The notes: a model not told the origin generated them from the sequence alone. A stretch of 64,000 nt of DNA from Diphasiastrum complanatum (GCA_029204225.1 CM055092.1:21603669-21667668); one strand, 5' to 3'; shown: positions 23,078-34,699, numbered from the stretch's first letter. A program made the numbers and translations.

Positions 23078-24438
23078 CTAGCTTCTAACTTCGTTAGTTT
23101 TAATTGCCTTCATTTCTTCATTCATAGCTTCTATCCATTTCTCTTTAGCTGGTGAATTCATTGCTTCATCATATGTTGATGGTTCTTCCAGCATCTGCTC
23201 TGTCAAAAATACCATGTCATCAAACCGCTTCGGTATCTTCTTCATTCTCTGTGACTTCCTGACTTCGAACAGTCTCTCTTCTTCACTTTTGTCTTTGAGA
23301 CAGATAGGTTCAATTTCCTCTTTCTGTTTTTCTTCCGCTCCTTCCTCTATAGAAATCTCCTTTGCAACCATCTCATTTTCAGTCAATGCTGCTTTCTGCT
23401 TTCGATTCTGGTTCATTCCTTCTACTTCTGTGACGGCTTGTGTAGGCAGAATTTCTTTAGCCAACGCCACAGTAGGCATTCCCATCACATCTTTTTTTAG
23501 TGCTTCAATATTTGTTTCAACTCTGCACTCTTCATCAAAAATCACATCTCTGGACACAAAACTTTTTGGTGGATATGTTGTAAAGTTTGTAACCCTTTAC
23601 CCCAGTAGGATATCCAACAAATAGGCATCTCTCTCCCATTCTTTAAAGTTTCTTCCTCTTAGCAGAATCAACATGTGCATATGCTAAGCAACCGAAAACA
23701 CGCAGATGCTCAACAGAGGGTTTATGTCCATACCATTCCTCATATGGTGTGGCATTTGGTAGAGCTCTTGTTGAGATCCTATTGATCAAGTATACTGCTA
23801 TCACCACTGCTTCCGCCCAGAACTCCTTTGCCAAACCTCTTTCATAAAGCATACACCTTACCATCTCCATTATCGTTCTGTTCTTTCTTTCTGAGTCTCC
23901 GTTTTGTTGCGGATTGTAGGGTACTGTAAATTCCCTTCTAATTCCTTCCTCAACACAGTACCTGTCAAAAGCTTTACTTCTGTATTCTCCGCCATTATCT
24001 ATTTGTAGTCTTTTAATCTTCTTCCCTATTTCTGACTCTGCTTGAACCTTCAATTTCTTGAACATTTTCAGCACTTGTCCCTTGGTCTTTATGGGTTCAA
24101 CATGCACGATTCGACTGCAATCATCGATGAAAGTTACGAAGTACTTGGATCCTCCCAAGGATATGGCCTCCATCGGTCCACACACATCAGAATGTATTAA
24201 GTTTAACAACTCATCCTCTCTATGAGTTGTCCTTTGATATATGTCTGTTTATTCATCTTACCGTAGATGCATGTCTCACACCTCTCAGCTTCTCCTCCCA
24301 TATCATAGGAGAAATTCCTGAGCATCTCCTTCCTTGATAGTCTTTGTAAGCACCTATCGCTTGTATGACCCGTCCTCCTATGCCACAGAGTGTTTTCCTT
24401 GTTTCTTTCAGTGGCAATTCAGGCAATTGGTCGTTCAT
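23078..24438 (-). pseudogene. Integrase region of the 21-26 kb copia element
   Basis: The integrase core is open from 24209 to 23643: LIHSDVCGPMEA, the YFVTFIDDCSR block, LQIDNGGEYRSKAF and the NGDSERKNRT block, so the acidic triad is present. FWAEAVVIAVYLINR and PYEEWYGHKPSVEHLRVFGC follow. A stop and frame change near 23640 separate the core from a charged linker (23557-23078). The upstream GAG-pre-integrase zinc region (24438-24253) is in another frame. Confidence 0.87.
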
Positions 24439-25799
24439 CTGTCCAAGCTGTTAACATGTACAATCCATGTGATAAAAACTTTCTCACCTTGCTGAATAGT
24501 ACAATGTTTTTCAAAAAACTGAACTTCGGCAAGTCTGGTTACACAGGCTACAGATATTACGTTCTTGGATACATTTGGTACAAGTAACACATCTCTCAGT
24601 ATTGTTGTTCTACCATTTCCTAACCACAAACAAAATGATCCTATACCAACAGCATCAATGGCAGTCTTATCCCCTACTACAACCTGTTTCCCTCTAAGAA
24701 ATTCATAGGTGAAGAAGGATGAACGTCTGTAAGTCATATGTGTAGTAGCAGCTGAATCTAGATAGCAACCTTCATCATTTAAGCACTGACCTTATGTTCC
24801 AGCCACGACCACAGGTACTACCTCAGCTATGCTGTCACTTGAATAACCAGTATCGTTTGACGAATAAGCATCAATCACTATGATTTCCTGCTGAGCTGCC
24901 ATTTGTCTGGTGTATACCATGAGAGCAATCACGTCTTCTTCTTGCTCTACTTCTACCACATTCGCTTCTTCTTTGTTCTTTCTCCTTCGATCATTGAGCT
25001 TTTTAGGACACGTTCTGACAATGTGCCCTGGTTCATCACAGTAAAAGCATTTGATGATCCCTCTCTTGCTCCCATCTCTACCAAACTCTCTCTTCTTTGA
25101 ATCTTTCCAACTATGCGATGGCTGGCCCTTGTCATACGAGACTTCCTTCCTTTCATTTCTATGACTCGTCGTCTTGATTTTGTGAAAAGCCATCTCATCA
25201 CGCGACTGTGTAGCCTTCCTTCGACACTCATCTTGCAGCAGTCGGCTTGTGACATACTCCATATCCAAGCCTTCATGTTGCCCTTCCAATGTCAAAATCA
25301 GTGGATCATATGATGTTGGCAAGCTGTTGAGAAGAGTATATATCAATTGCCTTCTTCAACCGGTGCCTCTGCAATCTGCAATTGCCTTGCCAGATTCCTG
25401 ACCTTCTCTATGTGCTCTCCATTTCCTGCATCTTTAAGCTCCCAAGCTGCCGCTGCAGCAGCAGAATGTTAGACACCCATTTTACCTCATGGATGGATCT
25501 GAGCTGCTCCCAAGACTTCCTTCACAGTTTCGGCTCCCTGCACTTGAGAGATCGCCAGGTCTCCTAACGATAAACATATCGTTCGGTAGGCTTTTTCTTC
25601 TCTTCCCTTCATCTCTGCAGCCAGCTGACGGTTTCGAGGAAAACCCTCCTCATCGCGTTCCAGCACCTCCTCCGTCGACTGCGCTCCACAATCCTCTTCC
25701 TTAGAGGATTAAGCGCACCTTCCAGCTCCACGCACGATAGTTGGATCCTTCCAACTTCTCGACTACTTTTGCATCCTGCAAAAAAGCTAACTCTGCCAT
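24435..25799 (-). pseudogene. Gag and protease of the 21-26 kb copia element
   Basis: Gag starts at ATG 25799 (MAELAFLQDAKVVEKLEGSN), has stops in its first 400 bases, and is open from 25346 to 24792, where the zinc knuckle CFYCDEPGHIVRTC (CX2CX4HX4C) is intact. Protease follows near 24765 with YLDSAATTHMT, using DSA rather than the commoner DSG, then FLRGKQVVVGD and the NVSKNVISV block. The copy is inactive because of the gag stops. Confidence 0.85.
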
Positions 25800-25919
25800 A
25801 GCTCGACGTCTTCACAGGTCTTAATGTGTGTCCGTGCACTGTGCGTCAAACACTCGATTAACTGTCCCCTATCAGTCTATTGCAAACATCAACTAGGCGA
25901 TACGTGGCCCCATAACCAT

Positions 25920-26245
25920 TGATAGCACCTTTATGATTAATGATAATCAATGGAAGCAGAATGACTTGACATAAACAATAAAACACAGCAAGAACAGTGA
26001 TTATACAGCATGCCGTACTGAAAAGACGCCAAAGTTAATCCTATTGCCATATATGCAAAAAGTAGTACATCCATGTTTGTATAGCTTCTACTTATATCCT
26101 ACTGATCATCAGAGATCGTTACATGTCATTGTCACAAAAAAAAACTTAAAACTGTAATACACCCTTCTTTTAACACCCGCCAATTTTCACATGGGTGTGA
26201 CATTCAACAAGATAACGTCCTAACAGTTGAATTGCTACCACTACA
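25920..26245 (-). repeat. 5' LTR of the 21-26 kb copia element
   Basis: Partner of the LTR at 21293-21614. On the minus strand it ends GGTGCTATCA at 25920 and is followed by TGGTTATGGGGCC, a plausible but variant primer site. It differs from its partner by scattered substitutions and small indels, so the insertion is not recent. Confidence 0.87.
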
Positions 26246-26294
26246 AAGTTCCCACTCAACCTCATTACACAGGGGATCTGAAGTGAACTTGATC

Positions 26295-26961
26295 TCAGAT
26301 TACTTCAAACTTCGGGGTTACCTGCATCTCCCTTTTTAGAACTGAATAAAGTTTCCTCAATGCAGCTTCAGACTCAGAATAAAACCTAAACCTCTCAATT
26401 TCCTCCTCCACGATGCTTTCGGCCTTGAGCTTGTACTTCTCGTTAACAGCATCACCAGTCTCCATTATTAACTGTTGCGAGATTAATTGATAGAACTTTC
26501 CTGTAGCCTCCAGAAAAGGCTTTTCGTAAAGCTTTTCAAACTCACTAGCACCAAGGCGTCTTAGTTTCTGAATAACGCCTCTTATTAGTCCTTTGTTCAC
26601 AACCTCCCCCTTACGTTGTTTGCATAAAAGTTCTAGCAAAGCATTTGTTATGGATCTTGCTAATGCATCAGAAATGAGGAACTTTTCCTTCCATATTTTT
26701 GCCCCACCCTCGTAAATAGTGTCCGGCATGTTAAGTCTCTTTCTCACGGTTCGAAGCTGAGAAAAGGAAAATTGCTCGTCCACTATTTGTAAAGACTTAT
26801 GGTAATCCGACCACTTGCCACTGAATTCCTCCAAGATCATCCCCGGATCTATGAATCCGAGTGATTGAAGAATTTTCAGCACTTGTTCTGATAGCAATGC
26901 ATCAATATCTGAAAACCATTGTACATAATCTCTGTTTCTCATCAAAAAGTTGAGAAGTCTC
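26295..26961 (-). CDS. Cullin-like protein, exon 2 (cullin repeats only)
   Basis: This is the main exon of a short cullin-like gene. After acceptor CAG (26962-26964) it reads GAGACTTCTC, which joins in phase with exon 1 to give DLQRRLLNFLMRNRDYVQW. Cullin-repeat features follow: IWKEKFLISDALARSITNAL, the LLELLCKQRKGEVVNKGLI block (compare the cullin L..LI..ER.GE.I.R.LL pattern), GASEFEKLYEKPFLEATGKF and the ESIVEEEIERFRFYSESE block. Cullins scaffold RING ubiquitin ligases, and the N-terminal repeats bind the substrate adaptor. The spliced protein is about 253 residues against about 740 for a full cullin: no cullin homology domain, RING-binding region or neddylation site. Stop TGA 26295-26297. 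The frame is open. It may be a pseudogene, or a truncated cullin-like gene of the kind known in plants. Confidence 0.8.
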
Positions 26962-27375
26962 CTGTACACAAGAGAGAGAGCCAAGGCATCATAAGCTAGG
27001 TCCGGCTATGCGGATTGGAAGGCCCTGCCAGCATCTTCTTCCTCATTTTCTTCAGGCTAAATTGAAAATCAGTACTTCAAAAAGAAGAAAAATGACATAC
27101 TACAGTACAATATGTATTTCTAAAGTTAACTTCACCCAGTGTTAAAAGGTGAGCTCAGAAGATCCTAGCATTCTTTTCACTGATATACTTCAGGGATGTC
27201 ACAACAAATCAAAATACCCTTGTAAACCAGCAACCTTTCCATAATATACTCTCCACAACACAGTTTCAGGATTCTAATCACAAATACTGCAGCATAAACC
27301 CCGGCTCAGATTGTGTTAAGGGTATGACAGTACAGATAGTAGAAATGAAACCTAAGAAAAAGACGAAAAGCGCAC
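26962..27375 (-). other. Intron of the cullin-like gene
   Basis: Runs from donor AG|GTGCGC (27374-27375) to acceptor TACAG (26962). The acceptor has a strong pyrimidine tract (GGCTCTCTCTCTTGTGTACAG region). Using the next upstream AG as acceptor would bring in an in-frame TAG near 27012, so I prefer the downstream site, which keeps the frame and cullin similarity. Confidence 0.75.
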
Positions 27376-27470
27376 CTCTGCAGATCAACGAGGTGCGGAG
27401 CAGTGTGCTGGCCATCGAAAATTCCTAGCATAGCCGCCTGCACCTCCTTCCAAATGTCAGAATACTCCAT
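27376..27470 (-). CDS. Cullin-like protein, exon 1
   Basis: Starts at ATG 27470 and reads MEYSDIWKEVQAAMLGIFDG then QHTAPHLVDLQR, ending at donor AG|GTGCGC with two bases of the next codon. It resembles the N-terminal W..G...I..LL segment of cullins only loosely; the evidence for it is the clean splice phase into exon 2, the purine-rich leader before the ATG and the GC-rich region upstream. Confidence 0.7.
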
Positions 27471-27860
27471 CCCCTTCCTCTTTAGTCCTTTCTTTCCTCC
27501 TCCTCCTCTTGCTGTTTCTCTTTAGCTCCTTCCAACAACCTCTCCACTCGAAGGCTCGCGTTTCTTGTGATCGTCCTTATGTACGTAGGTGCTGCTCCAG
27601 CTATTTCAAGATTTTGGCCCCCGCTGGGGCTGGCCCCGGTGCCCCCCGACCCCGACTCGGCCGCGCAGTGCTCGTCAAAAATCAGCGGGCTCCTGATTTT
27701 GTCGGTCGGTGCCAGGATGGATCCCGGGCAGGCAGGCAGGCAAGGGCGGCGCCGGGTAGCGTGAGGGTGACGTCGGGGCGGAGGGCAAGGGGGCGCGCGC
27801 ACACACACACACATGCAAGGTTATGGGGAGTTTTTGTATATATGCCCTCCCCATAATCTG
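27471..27860 (-). promoter_or_regulatory. GC-rich upstream region of the cullin-like gene
   Basis: About 390 bases that are much more GC- and CpG-rich than the surrounding AT-rich sequence, ending in an (AC)n run near 27799-27814. A GAAAGAAAGGACTAAAGAGG-type leader lies just before the ATG on the minus strand. This fits a promoter and 5' untranslated region; no TATA box or start site can be assigned with confidence. Confidence 0.5.
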
Positions 27861-28001
27861 ATAGGAATGCTTATGGAACAAACATTGGTTGCCTGGACAC
27901 GTGGCGTCCGAGAAGCCATTTATTAAAATAAAAAATAAAAAAAACCTGTGGTCAAGAGGGCACCGGGGCCAAAGGGCCACCATGATCGCAATATGCGAAA
28001 G

Positions 28002-28034
28002 CCCCCCCCCCCCCCCACCCCCCCCCCCCCCCCC
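28002..28034. repeat. Poly-C tract
   Basis: About 32 C residues interrupted by one A near 28017. The neighbouring 190 bases hold no gene. Confidence 0.97.
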
Positions 28035-28224
28035 GCATCCTTACCTAAACATTAGTCCTTAATGCCTAGGATGTAATGCCTTGCCCCAAGGGACAAGAGG
28101 TTGCTAGGTGTGTTGATGCTACTAAATAAAAATAAATGAAAAAAACGTGTCACATTAAACAAAATAAAACACAACATAGAGTGGCCAAGTTGTTTCCTTC
28201 CATTAGGGAACTTTCATTGAATAA

Positions 28225-28243
28225 CCCCCCCCCCCCCCCCCCC
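28225..28243. repeat. Second poly-C tract
   Basis: About 19 consecutive C residues immediately before a copia RNase H relic. Confidence 0.97.
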
Positions 28244-28256
28244 TCCCCCATTAAAA

Positions 28257-28511
28257 TTGATCTTGTTAAAGGAGATTTTTTGGTTGAAGAGACTTTTGGT
28301 GGAGCTTAAAATTCAAGATGATCATCAAATTCTCAACATCTTTTTTGACAACCAGTCCAACCCTCCTATCTTCCATGCAAGATCTAAGCATATTGAGGTA
28401 GCACATAATTTTGTGAGAGACAAGATCCAACTCCAACATGTTTCAAGAATTGATTGTGTGGCTGAAATTTTACCAAACCTATGTAAACAAAGTCCCTGCA
28501 TGAAGCTATGA
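28257..28511 (+). pseudogene. Small Ty1/copia RNase H fragment
   Basis: Reads EIFWLKRLLVELKI, then FFDNQSN, HARSKHIEVAHNFVRDKI and a degenerate D..AEI..NL ending, the final part of copia RNase H. Most of the ALA.NPIFH block is collapsed. It starts within 15 bases of a poly-C tract. Confidence 0.8.
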
Positions 28512-30010
28512 TCACCCTTAGAAGTTGTAAGAGTAAGTCAAAACTAGAAAATTAAATTTGAAGTGTGTGAAAATTGCAAATTTTACTTGACTAGTTTTGG
28601 TCATTCTTGTAGACAAGACTTCCACTTTGATGTATTTATTATATATATTAGGATCGCTTGGCATGTGTCACCACTTTGGAAGGGCAATACATGCCTTTCA
28701 TCTAGTGGGGAGAATCAAGCCCCCTATTGTGTACCGAAGGTGACTCATTGTAGGTCATTGACTTTAGGATTAGAGATGTTAGGCTTATGTCATAAATCAA
28801 GTGGAGAAAGCTGAGAGACCGAGATCAGTCTGATCTTTATGTGCTTGCTTGGATGCATCATAAGACTAGTGAGAAAACATTGATTTTTGCCTTCTACATT
28901 GTGTATTTGAGATCATAGCTTGATTTACTTTGTGTTTTAGTAGCATAGTCAAGTTAATTTATGGTAGCTTCACATGTTTAGATCTAGATAGATCCAAATA
29001 ATTGATGTTCTAGTGATCTTTTGGAGATCTACTCTTAAACTAGTCAATTTCATGCATTCTAGCATAGAATCATTGAAACTTATTTGAATGTTTGAGTGGT
29101 AACTTCCAACTCTCATAAGTGATTGAGAATCCTTGGCATCCTTAATTTTTAGCATCTAGTACTATGAAGTCGAGCAAGATCATGATCTAAGTTTGAGAAT
29201 TGATCACTAAGAAAATTATTAAAAAATAGTGTTATGTTTTTTGGATTATAGAGAGCAAAAAAATAAAACTCTAAAGACCTGCAAGTCTACAGCTTAGGAG
29301 CTTGTAGCCATGACTACACTAGAAGACTATTTTTGTTGTCTTACTACTTGCTAAAGATGGAGATTTGATTTCTATTTGTAGAAGCACCATGAAACCTATT
29401 GTTCTAGAATAGTTTATGTCCATTGGTTGAACTGTAGTTCATTTGTACTAGTATCCATAGATGATAACCATAAATGAATAAATAAAGCATCTTCAAGTGT
29501 GTGATAGGAATCATGGTCTATTTCTGCCAAAAAGTATAGTAAAAGTACTTCGTACAGTAGTGGTTGACATGAGATTTGAATAAGATTTGAATTCAAATTG
29601 AAAAAGATCCGATTAATTCAAATCAAGAAGTGTCAAATAAAGTTCGAACAAAATTCAAATTGAAGATGTTTGAACAATGTTTGGATAATGTTTGAAAAAA
29701 AAATATTTGATTTAAATCTAGATGGAATTCGATCGAAATTTGATACATATTTGAAGAAATTCAAGTCATATTCAAGTGAAATTCAAAAAAAATTCTAAGA
29801 ATTTTTTTTTTGGGAGCTTCCCATTTGATGGATCATGTTGTTTGAATCTTGATTAGAAATACAAAAAATTGAATTTTGATCTTTGTAGTTCTAATCACGA
29901 GTGAAACTACAGACCTTCCAATCATATTTGAATTTCACACATAGTTGTTGTGACATGAAGGGTTTGGAGTGGAATTAAAATTCCAACAAAGATGAAGGTG
30001 GTAAGCAAGA
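28512..30010. other. Non-coding spacer with TTGAA/TTCAA-rich stretch
   Basis: No gene seen. Between about 29570 and 29795 the sequence is unusually rich in TTGAA and TTCAA words (for example AAATTCAAATTGAAGATG), like an internally repetitive LTR. The first part is probably the 3' LTR or flank of the RNase H fragment at 28257. Confidence 0.45.
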
Positions 30011-30019
30011 TTTTTTTAC

Positions 30020-30446
30020 CTTTGATAAGACTAAGGAGAGCTCACTGATGATGTCTTTAAGTCTTATATCATCTATTGTTGTTGTTTTGTCCATGGAGGA
30101 TAGATAGTGGAGCTAGTTCACACATGACTAGTCAGAAGGAGTTATTATGTTCCATTTTTATATTTGACGGTTCAAAGAAAGTAATTTATACAACAATTGA
30201 TAGTAAGTGCATGATTGGGAGAGTGGATAGTGTACATCTAATCATAGATGGTGGCAAAAGATCAAGACTTGAAAGTCTTCTTTATTTTTCTACTCTTGCT
30301 AAGAATTTGATAAATGTAAGACAAATTTTAGAAATTGCACATGTTGTATTGGAAATTAACATTCATTGTGGCTCCACCATGCAACTTTTAGGAGGAAGTC
30401 CACCAATTTTCAGAAACTCAATTCATGCTTGTAGACAGTTTTTTTA
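30020..30446 (+). pseudogene. Ty1/copia protease fragment
   Basis: Reads WRIDSGASSHMTSQKELLCS (aspartic protease DSGA motif near 30105), then a GKRSRLESLLYFSTLAKNL block and NVRQILE, the protease-to-GAG-pre-integrase junction. Integrase, RT and RNase H are missing; a polypurine tract and LTR start follow within 100 bases, so most of pol has been deleted. Confidence 0.82.
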
Positions 30447-30521
30447 AGCTCTAAATTTAGAGAGTCTTAATAATTGTTAAAAGTTGTTCAAATCAAAGGA
30501 TCATAAAGTTATAGGATCCTC

Positions 30522-31500
30522 ATTAAGGGGGGGTGTCAAAATGTTTACATGATTTTATTTTAATGAGGACCTATCAATATGCAATGTATTTTACTTACTA
30601 ACGATTTGCAAAATTAAAAAGCAATTGAAACAATCTATATAAGTACACAGAAATTGAAATAGTTTATAAAAAAACAAAGGAATCAAAACAAACTACAAAA
30701 TTATAGAACATTTTATACGATTTGGGTTTGAATTTACTTAGACCCTAAGAATCGAGAATTTCATTTTGAACTTGGCTTGGATTGATGAATCAGATCGGAT
30801 TGGAATCTATTTCGACCCTTCGGGTCAAAATTTCAAGCCACATATTTTGACCCTATGTCGACCTAGTGTCTATTTCAATTCAATAGCTTATTTTGATCTT
30901 GTGTATATTTCAACCTAGGTTACGATCTTATTTCATCCCTCAAAATCTACTTCAATATTGATCTCAACAGTGTTTGGAGAAATGAATGTATTTTCTACAC
31001 AACACAGACTATATAAGTACAAAAGACTATTCATAGAAGGGCATTAGTCATTGGCATAAATCCTTAAACATGTTGTTATGACTAGTATGTACTACTCGTA
31101 CACTATGTGAATCAGTCTGATTCAATACTTGATTTGCAAGCTACAACATTGAACAAACAAGCGCTTGTAACTCTCTATAAATATATCAAAGTAGCACAGT
31201 AGTTCAACAAGCTAGCAACAAATAACAGTAAGTTGTGATAGTGCCTACACAACTATATTGGGCTCTCAATATTGCCTTATCAGTTTTCACACTAATCTAA
31301 CTAGTTTGTACAACACATATATCTCTGTAATACTACAGCTACACAATGCTTGAATGTATGATGGAACGTAGTGCATTTCATGTATGATTATCTGAGCGTA
31401 TATGCTATCAAGTCCATCTTGTAGAGACATAGCAAACTTAGCATCGACTATATTATATTGGGCATCTTAGTACTATCTTATTAGTTTTATATTGATATGA
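30522..31500 (+). repeat. Polypurine tract and LTR start after the protease fragment (right end unknown)
   Basis: AAGGGGGGG ends at 30533 and TGTCAAAATGTTTACATG begins at 30534, the standard polypurine tract/3' LTR junction. The LTR extends rightward into AT-rich non-coding sequence; with no partner its end is arbitrary here. Confidence 0.6.
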
Positions 31501-31559
31501 GTAGCCCATGTGAAAGTTTCATAGATAAAAGAACTAATCTAAATATGCCAAGATTGCAT

Positions 31560-32632
31560 AAAGAATCTCTAACTATGAAACCTAGTCAAGATGTAAACAA
31601 ATCTAAATGATCTTCTGTAAATCAAATATGAATAGGGACCCTTTTTAAGCTTGTAAAATGCTAAATAATGTAGAATATTTAAGTCTTGAAGATGAATACA
31701 AAATAGGCCTTAATATAGGGATTCAAGGAAGAATATATAGAAAAACCACACATTGTAAAGAGAAAACTATGCCTCCAATCTCTTTATCAAAATGAAATAT
31801 GTACAAGCCTTACTAAACTTATAAATGTATAACTATTTATAGTAGTATTAGTAGTAGGCCACAATAGGGCTTCCATAACAGGTCCAAGTGTCTCTAATCT
31901 CAACCATCCAAAAAATCAATGGACTAGATTTGACTAGTTTTAGCATTATCAACTAGTTTTATGCTATAAGTGGAAAATATGACTGTATAAAGTGTGAAGA
32001 AAATAAGATCACAAAGATCTAATTATGCCCCTTGATCTTTGGCTTAGTAGGAAAGCACACCTAGCATCATTAACAATGTAGAAATTTTGCATCTACTACA
32101 CATAGAAGATGTAAACTCAATAGGAACTTGTCAAAATCACTTATGTATGATAATTTCCGTTCCTGTCCATACAATGGCCGTACAATAACAAAACTCACAT
32201 GTGGAAAGCCATACATATAAGAAAAATAGCATTCTATACACAAGAATCCACTATATCATCACCAAAATGCAAAAATGGATGTAGAACTCCAAAGAGATAT
32301 CTTCCATAAGAATGAATGAGAGAATAATGAGAAAAATGAAATTCTCACATGCTTGTACACTATTTTTACTTATAAAAGGTTCTAGATCTCTTTCAAACCC
32401 TAGATCTATCATGACTAGATTCAATGCATCTATAACAACCAATTAGAGTAGGTCTAGATGCGATCTTATCAACATGTCTAAGTTTCCAAAAATAGAAAAT
32501 TCACTATTCTTAGGCCTTATTAACTTTGTAAAGTCTATCTCTAAGTTTAAAATGCATATTGGCCAGAATTGCCAGATAAACTCAACATAAAATATCTTAA
32601 ACTAGTTGACAATTTCTCACACTCCCTCTTCA
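31560..32632 (-). repeat. 3' LTR and polypurine tract of a minus-strand copia element (left end approximate)
   Basis: On the minus strand GAAGAGGGAG (32622-32632) is followed by TGTGAGAAATTGTCAAC from 32621, the expected junction. Within it a TATAAATAG box lies near 31838-31848 (minus). The internal part of this element to the right has been largely replaced; an open stretch at 32617-33066 matches no Pol domain I recognise. Confidence 0.55.
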
Positions 32633-33009
32633 ACTAGTTTTACCTCACAACTTTGATCTAACTTTAGAATGATCTCCATTCTAAGTATAGACCTTCTTTC
32701 TATGGTCTTATAGTAGCTTTCATACTTGATATAGAGAATAGTCTCCACATTGGATGCTTCACTATTTCTTACATCAATTTTACATATCAAAATGTGACTA
32801 GAACATGAAGAACCAAATAGAATGTAACTAAAATAATTCCTCCATGCTTCCACCTTTGAACTCTCTAAAAAATAACAGCAAACAAACAATAAATGTGAGT
32901 TATCAATCAATGCTTGCATGTCTTCTCCATCTTTGTCCTTTCTTGATATGTCTCCACTAAGAAAATCCATGAATGAGCTTCCATTTCCATCTTCTCTATA
33001 GCTACGAAC

Positions 33010-34660
33010 ACCATCAAGACAAGGAAACGAACCAGCAGTGACAGACAGGACCAAGAAAGTCAACAAGACAAAGAAGACCTCCAGATCGATACACTGACAA
33101 TCTTCAATGGAGCAAATGCAGAGTTCGAATTCTACAATTTCACTACAGGACCCAACCTACCAAGAAGCAATCTAGAGTCCAGAGGGAGAATTTTGGAAGG
33201 AAGTAATGTCAGAGGAGATCGAATCAATGAGACAAAATAAGACATGGACACTAGAACCATTGTCCGAAGATAGAAAGATCGTCAACTGCAAATGGGTTTA
33301 TAAAAGAAAAGTCAAATCAAATGACACTATCGGACGCTACAAGGCAAAGGGGTACACGCAAGGTATGGTATCGATTACTTTGATACCTACTCACCAATGG
33401 TGAAGAAGACACGAGCATTCGACTGCTCCTTGCATATGCAACACAATACAATCTGGAAGTACACCAGATTGATGTGAAAACAGCCTTTCTCCATGGAGAT
33501 CTAGAGAAATAAATCTTTATGAAGTAGCTTGAAGGATTTAAAGATCTCGACAATCGACAATATTTTGTCGGTTGCAGCAATGCATTTATGGTTTGAAGCA
33601 GGTATCACGAGATTGGTACAAGAAGCTCAACAACCTTCTGATGTCTCTAGACTTCGTACACAGCCAGACTGCAATGTCTATATAAAGAGAGTAGAAAAAA
33701 ATTTTGTGATTCTAACTATGTTTGTAGATGACTCCCTGATGATAGGAACTCTTTGACGGTGATCAAAGAAACGAAGAGTCAGATATATTCAAGTTACAAA
33801 ATCACATATCTGGGAGAAGACACAAAATGCCTTGGTCTGGAGATCAGATAGATCGAATTAGAGGAGTAATACATCTAAGTCAATCAGAATATGCCGAAAA
33901 GGTGTTGAAGTAGTATCAAATGGTGGACTACAAAAGAAAAGGCCACGCCAATGATAGCTAGAGCCAGATTGACAAAACAAGGCTGCCCGAATACTGATGA
34001 GGAGAGGCAGAAAATGGAAGGTACACCATATCAAAATTTGATCGGTAGTTTGCTGTATGTCACAATCTATATCAAACCTGACTTGGCCTTCCTTGTCTAT
34101 GCATTGAGCCAATTCTCCTCAAATACTGGCCTGGCACATTAGCAAATGGCAAAGAGAATTCTGCAATATTTGAAAGACACCCAAAATATGCGACTGACCT
34201 ACAAAGCAAAAGAAGAAGAAAAAGAAGTCAAACTGCAACACTACAGTGATGCAAGTTGGGTGAACTGCAAAGACGACAACAAGTCCATGACAGGAGGGTG
34301 TTCAATAGCGTGCAGAGCAACAATTAGCTGGATATGTAAAAAGAAAACATTGGTGACTCAATTCTCATGCAAAGCTGAATATGTCACAGCTTTGAATATG
34401 GCAAATGAGGTAGTGTGATTACACATGATTCTGGAGGCAATTGGCATTCAACAAAGAGAATCATGCACGATGATGATGGATTTTCAAAGTGCCATATATC
34501 TGTCCCAAGATCCAGTCTTCCATTCGAAAACCAAACACATACCTTTGAAGTACCATCACATTCGAGACTTGATCTCAAAAGGAGAGCTAAAAGTCCAAAA
34601 AAAATTCAAAGGACATTGTTGCATATTTGCTCACAAAGCCGCTATAGATCGACGTTACTT
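33010..34660 (+). pseudogene. Ty1/copia remnant D: RT and RNase H, relative of the 42-47 kb element
   Basis: It begins inside the linker before RT (KKVNKTKKTSRS) and runs through NCKWVYKRKVKSNDTIGRYK near 33275, the LEVHQIDVKTAFLHGDLEK block, FVDDSLMIG near 33720, the YQNLIGSLLYVTIYIKPDLAF block near 34030, YSDASWVNCKDDNKSMTGGC near 34235 and SKTKHIPLKYHHIRDL near 34530. Several stops and frameshifts. The nucleotide sequence closely parallels 44540-46140, so the two are copies of one family, both with FVDD in place of YVDD. Confidence 0.88.
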
Positions 34661-34699
34661 CTTCTAGTGGTATTGTCGTGCATTCACTGGTTGGTTGAC

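Larger units (their letters stand above)
21293..26245 (-). mobile_element. Ty1/copia retrotransposon with both LTRs, about 4.95 kb
   Basis: The minus-strand order is 5' LTR (25920-26245), gag, protease, integrase, RT, RNase H and 3' LTR (21293-21614). The LTRs align along their length, with small insertions and substitutions, and have TG...CA-type ends. The polypurine tract GTGGGAGAGA lies just before the 3' LTR. The 5-mer CAAAG occurs at 21288-21292 and 26244-26248, a candidate target-site duplication that slightly overlaps the assumed LTR end. All Pol domains are present in order but broken by frameshifts and stops. It sits about 50 bases beyond the stop codon of the cullin-like gene, on the same strand. 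Confidence 0.9.

Noticed and set aside
26962-27060. Cullin-like gene as pseudogene because of an in-frame TAG
   Set aside because: The stop is intronic if the strong acceptor at 26962 is used, and that acceptor alone keeps the phase with exon 1.
28002-28243. G-quadruplex regulatory element from the poly-C tracts
   Set aside because: The opposite strand could form quadruplexes, but continuous homopolymers next to a retroelement relic are more simply simple-sequence DNA; no gene depends on them.
32617-33066. 149-codon minus-strand frame as a gene
   Set aside because: It runs across the junction of two retroelement fragments and ends in the polypurine tract; no recognised domain.
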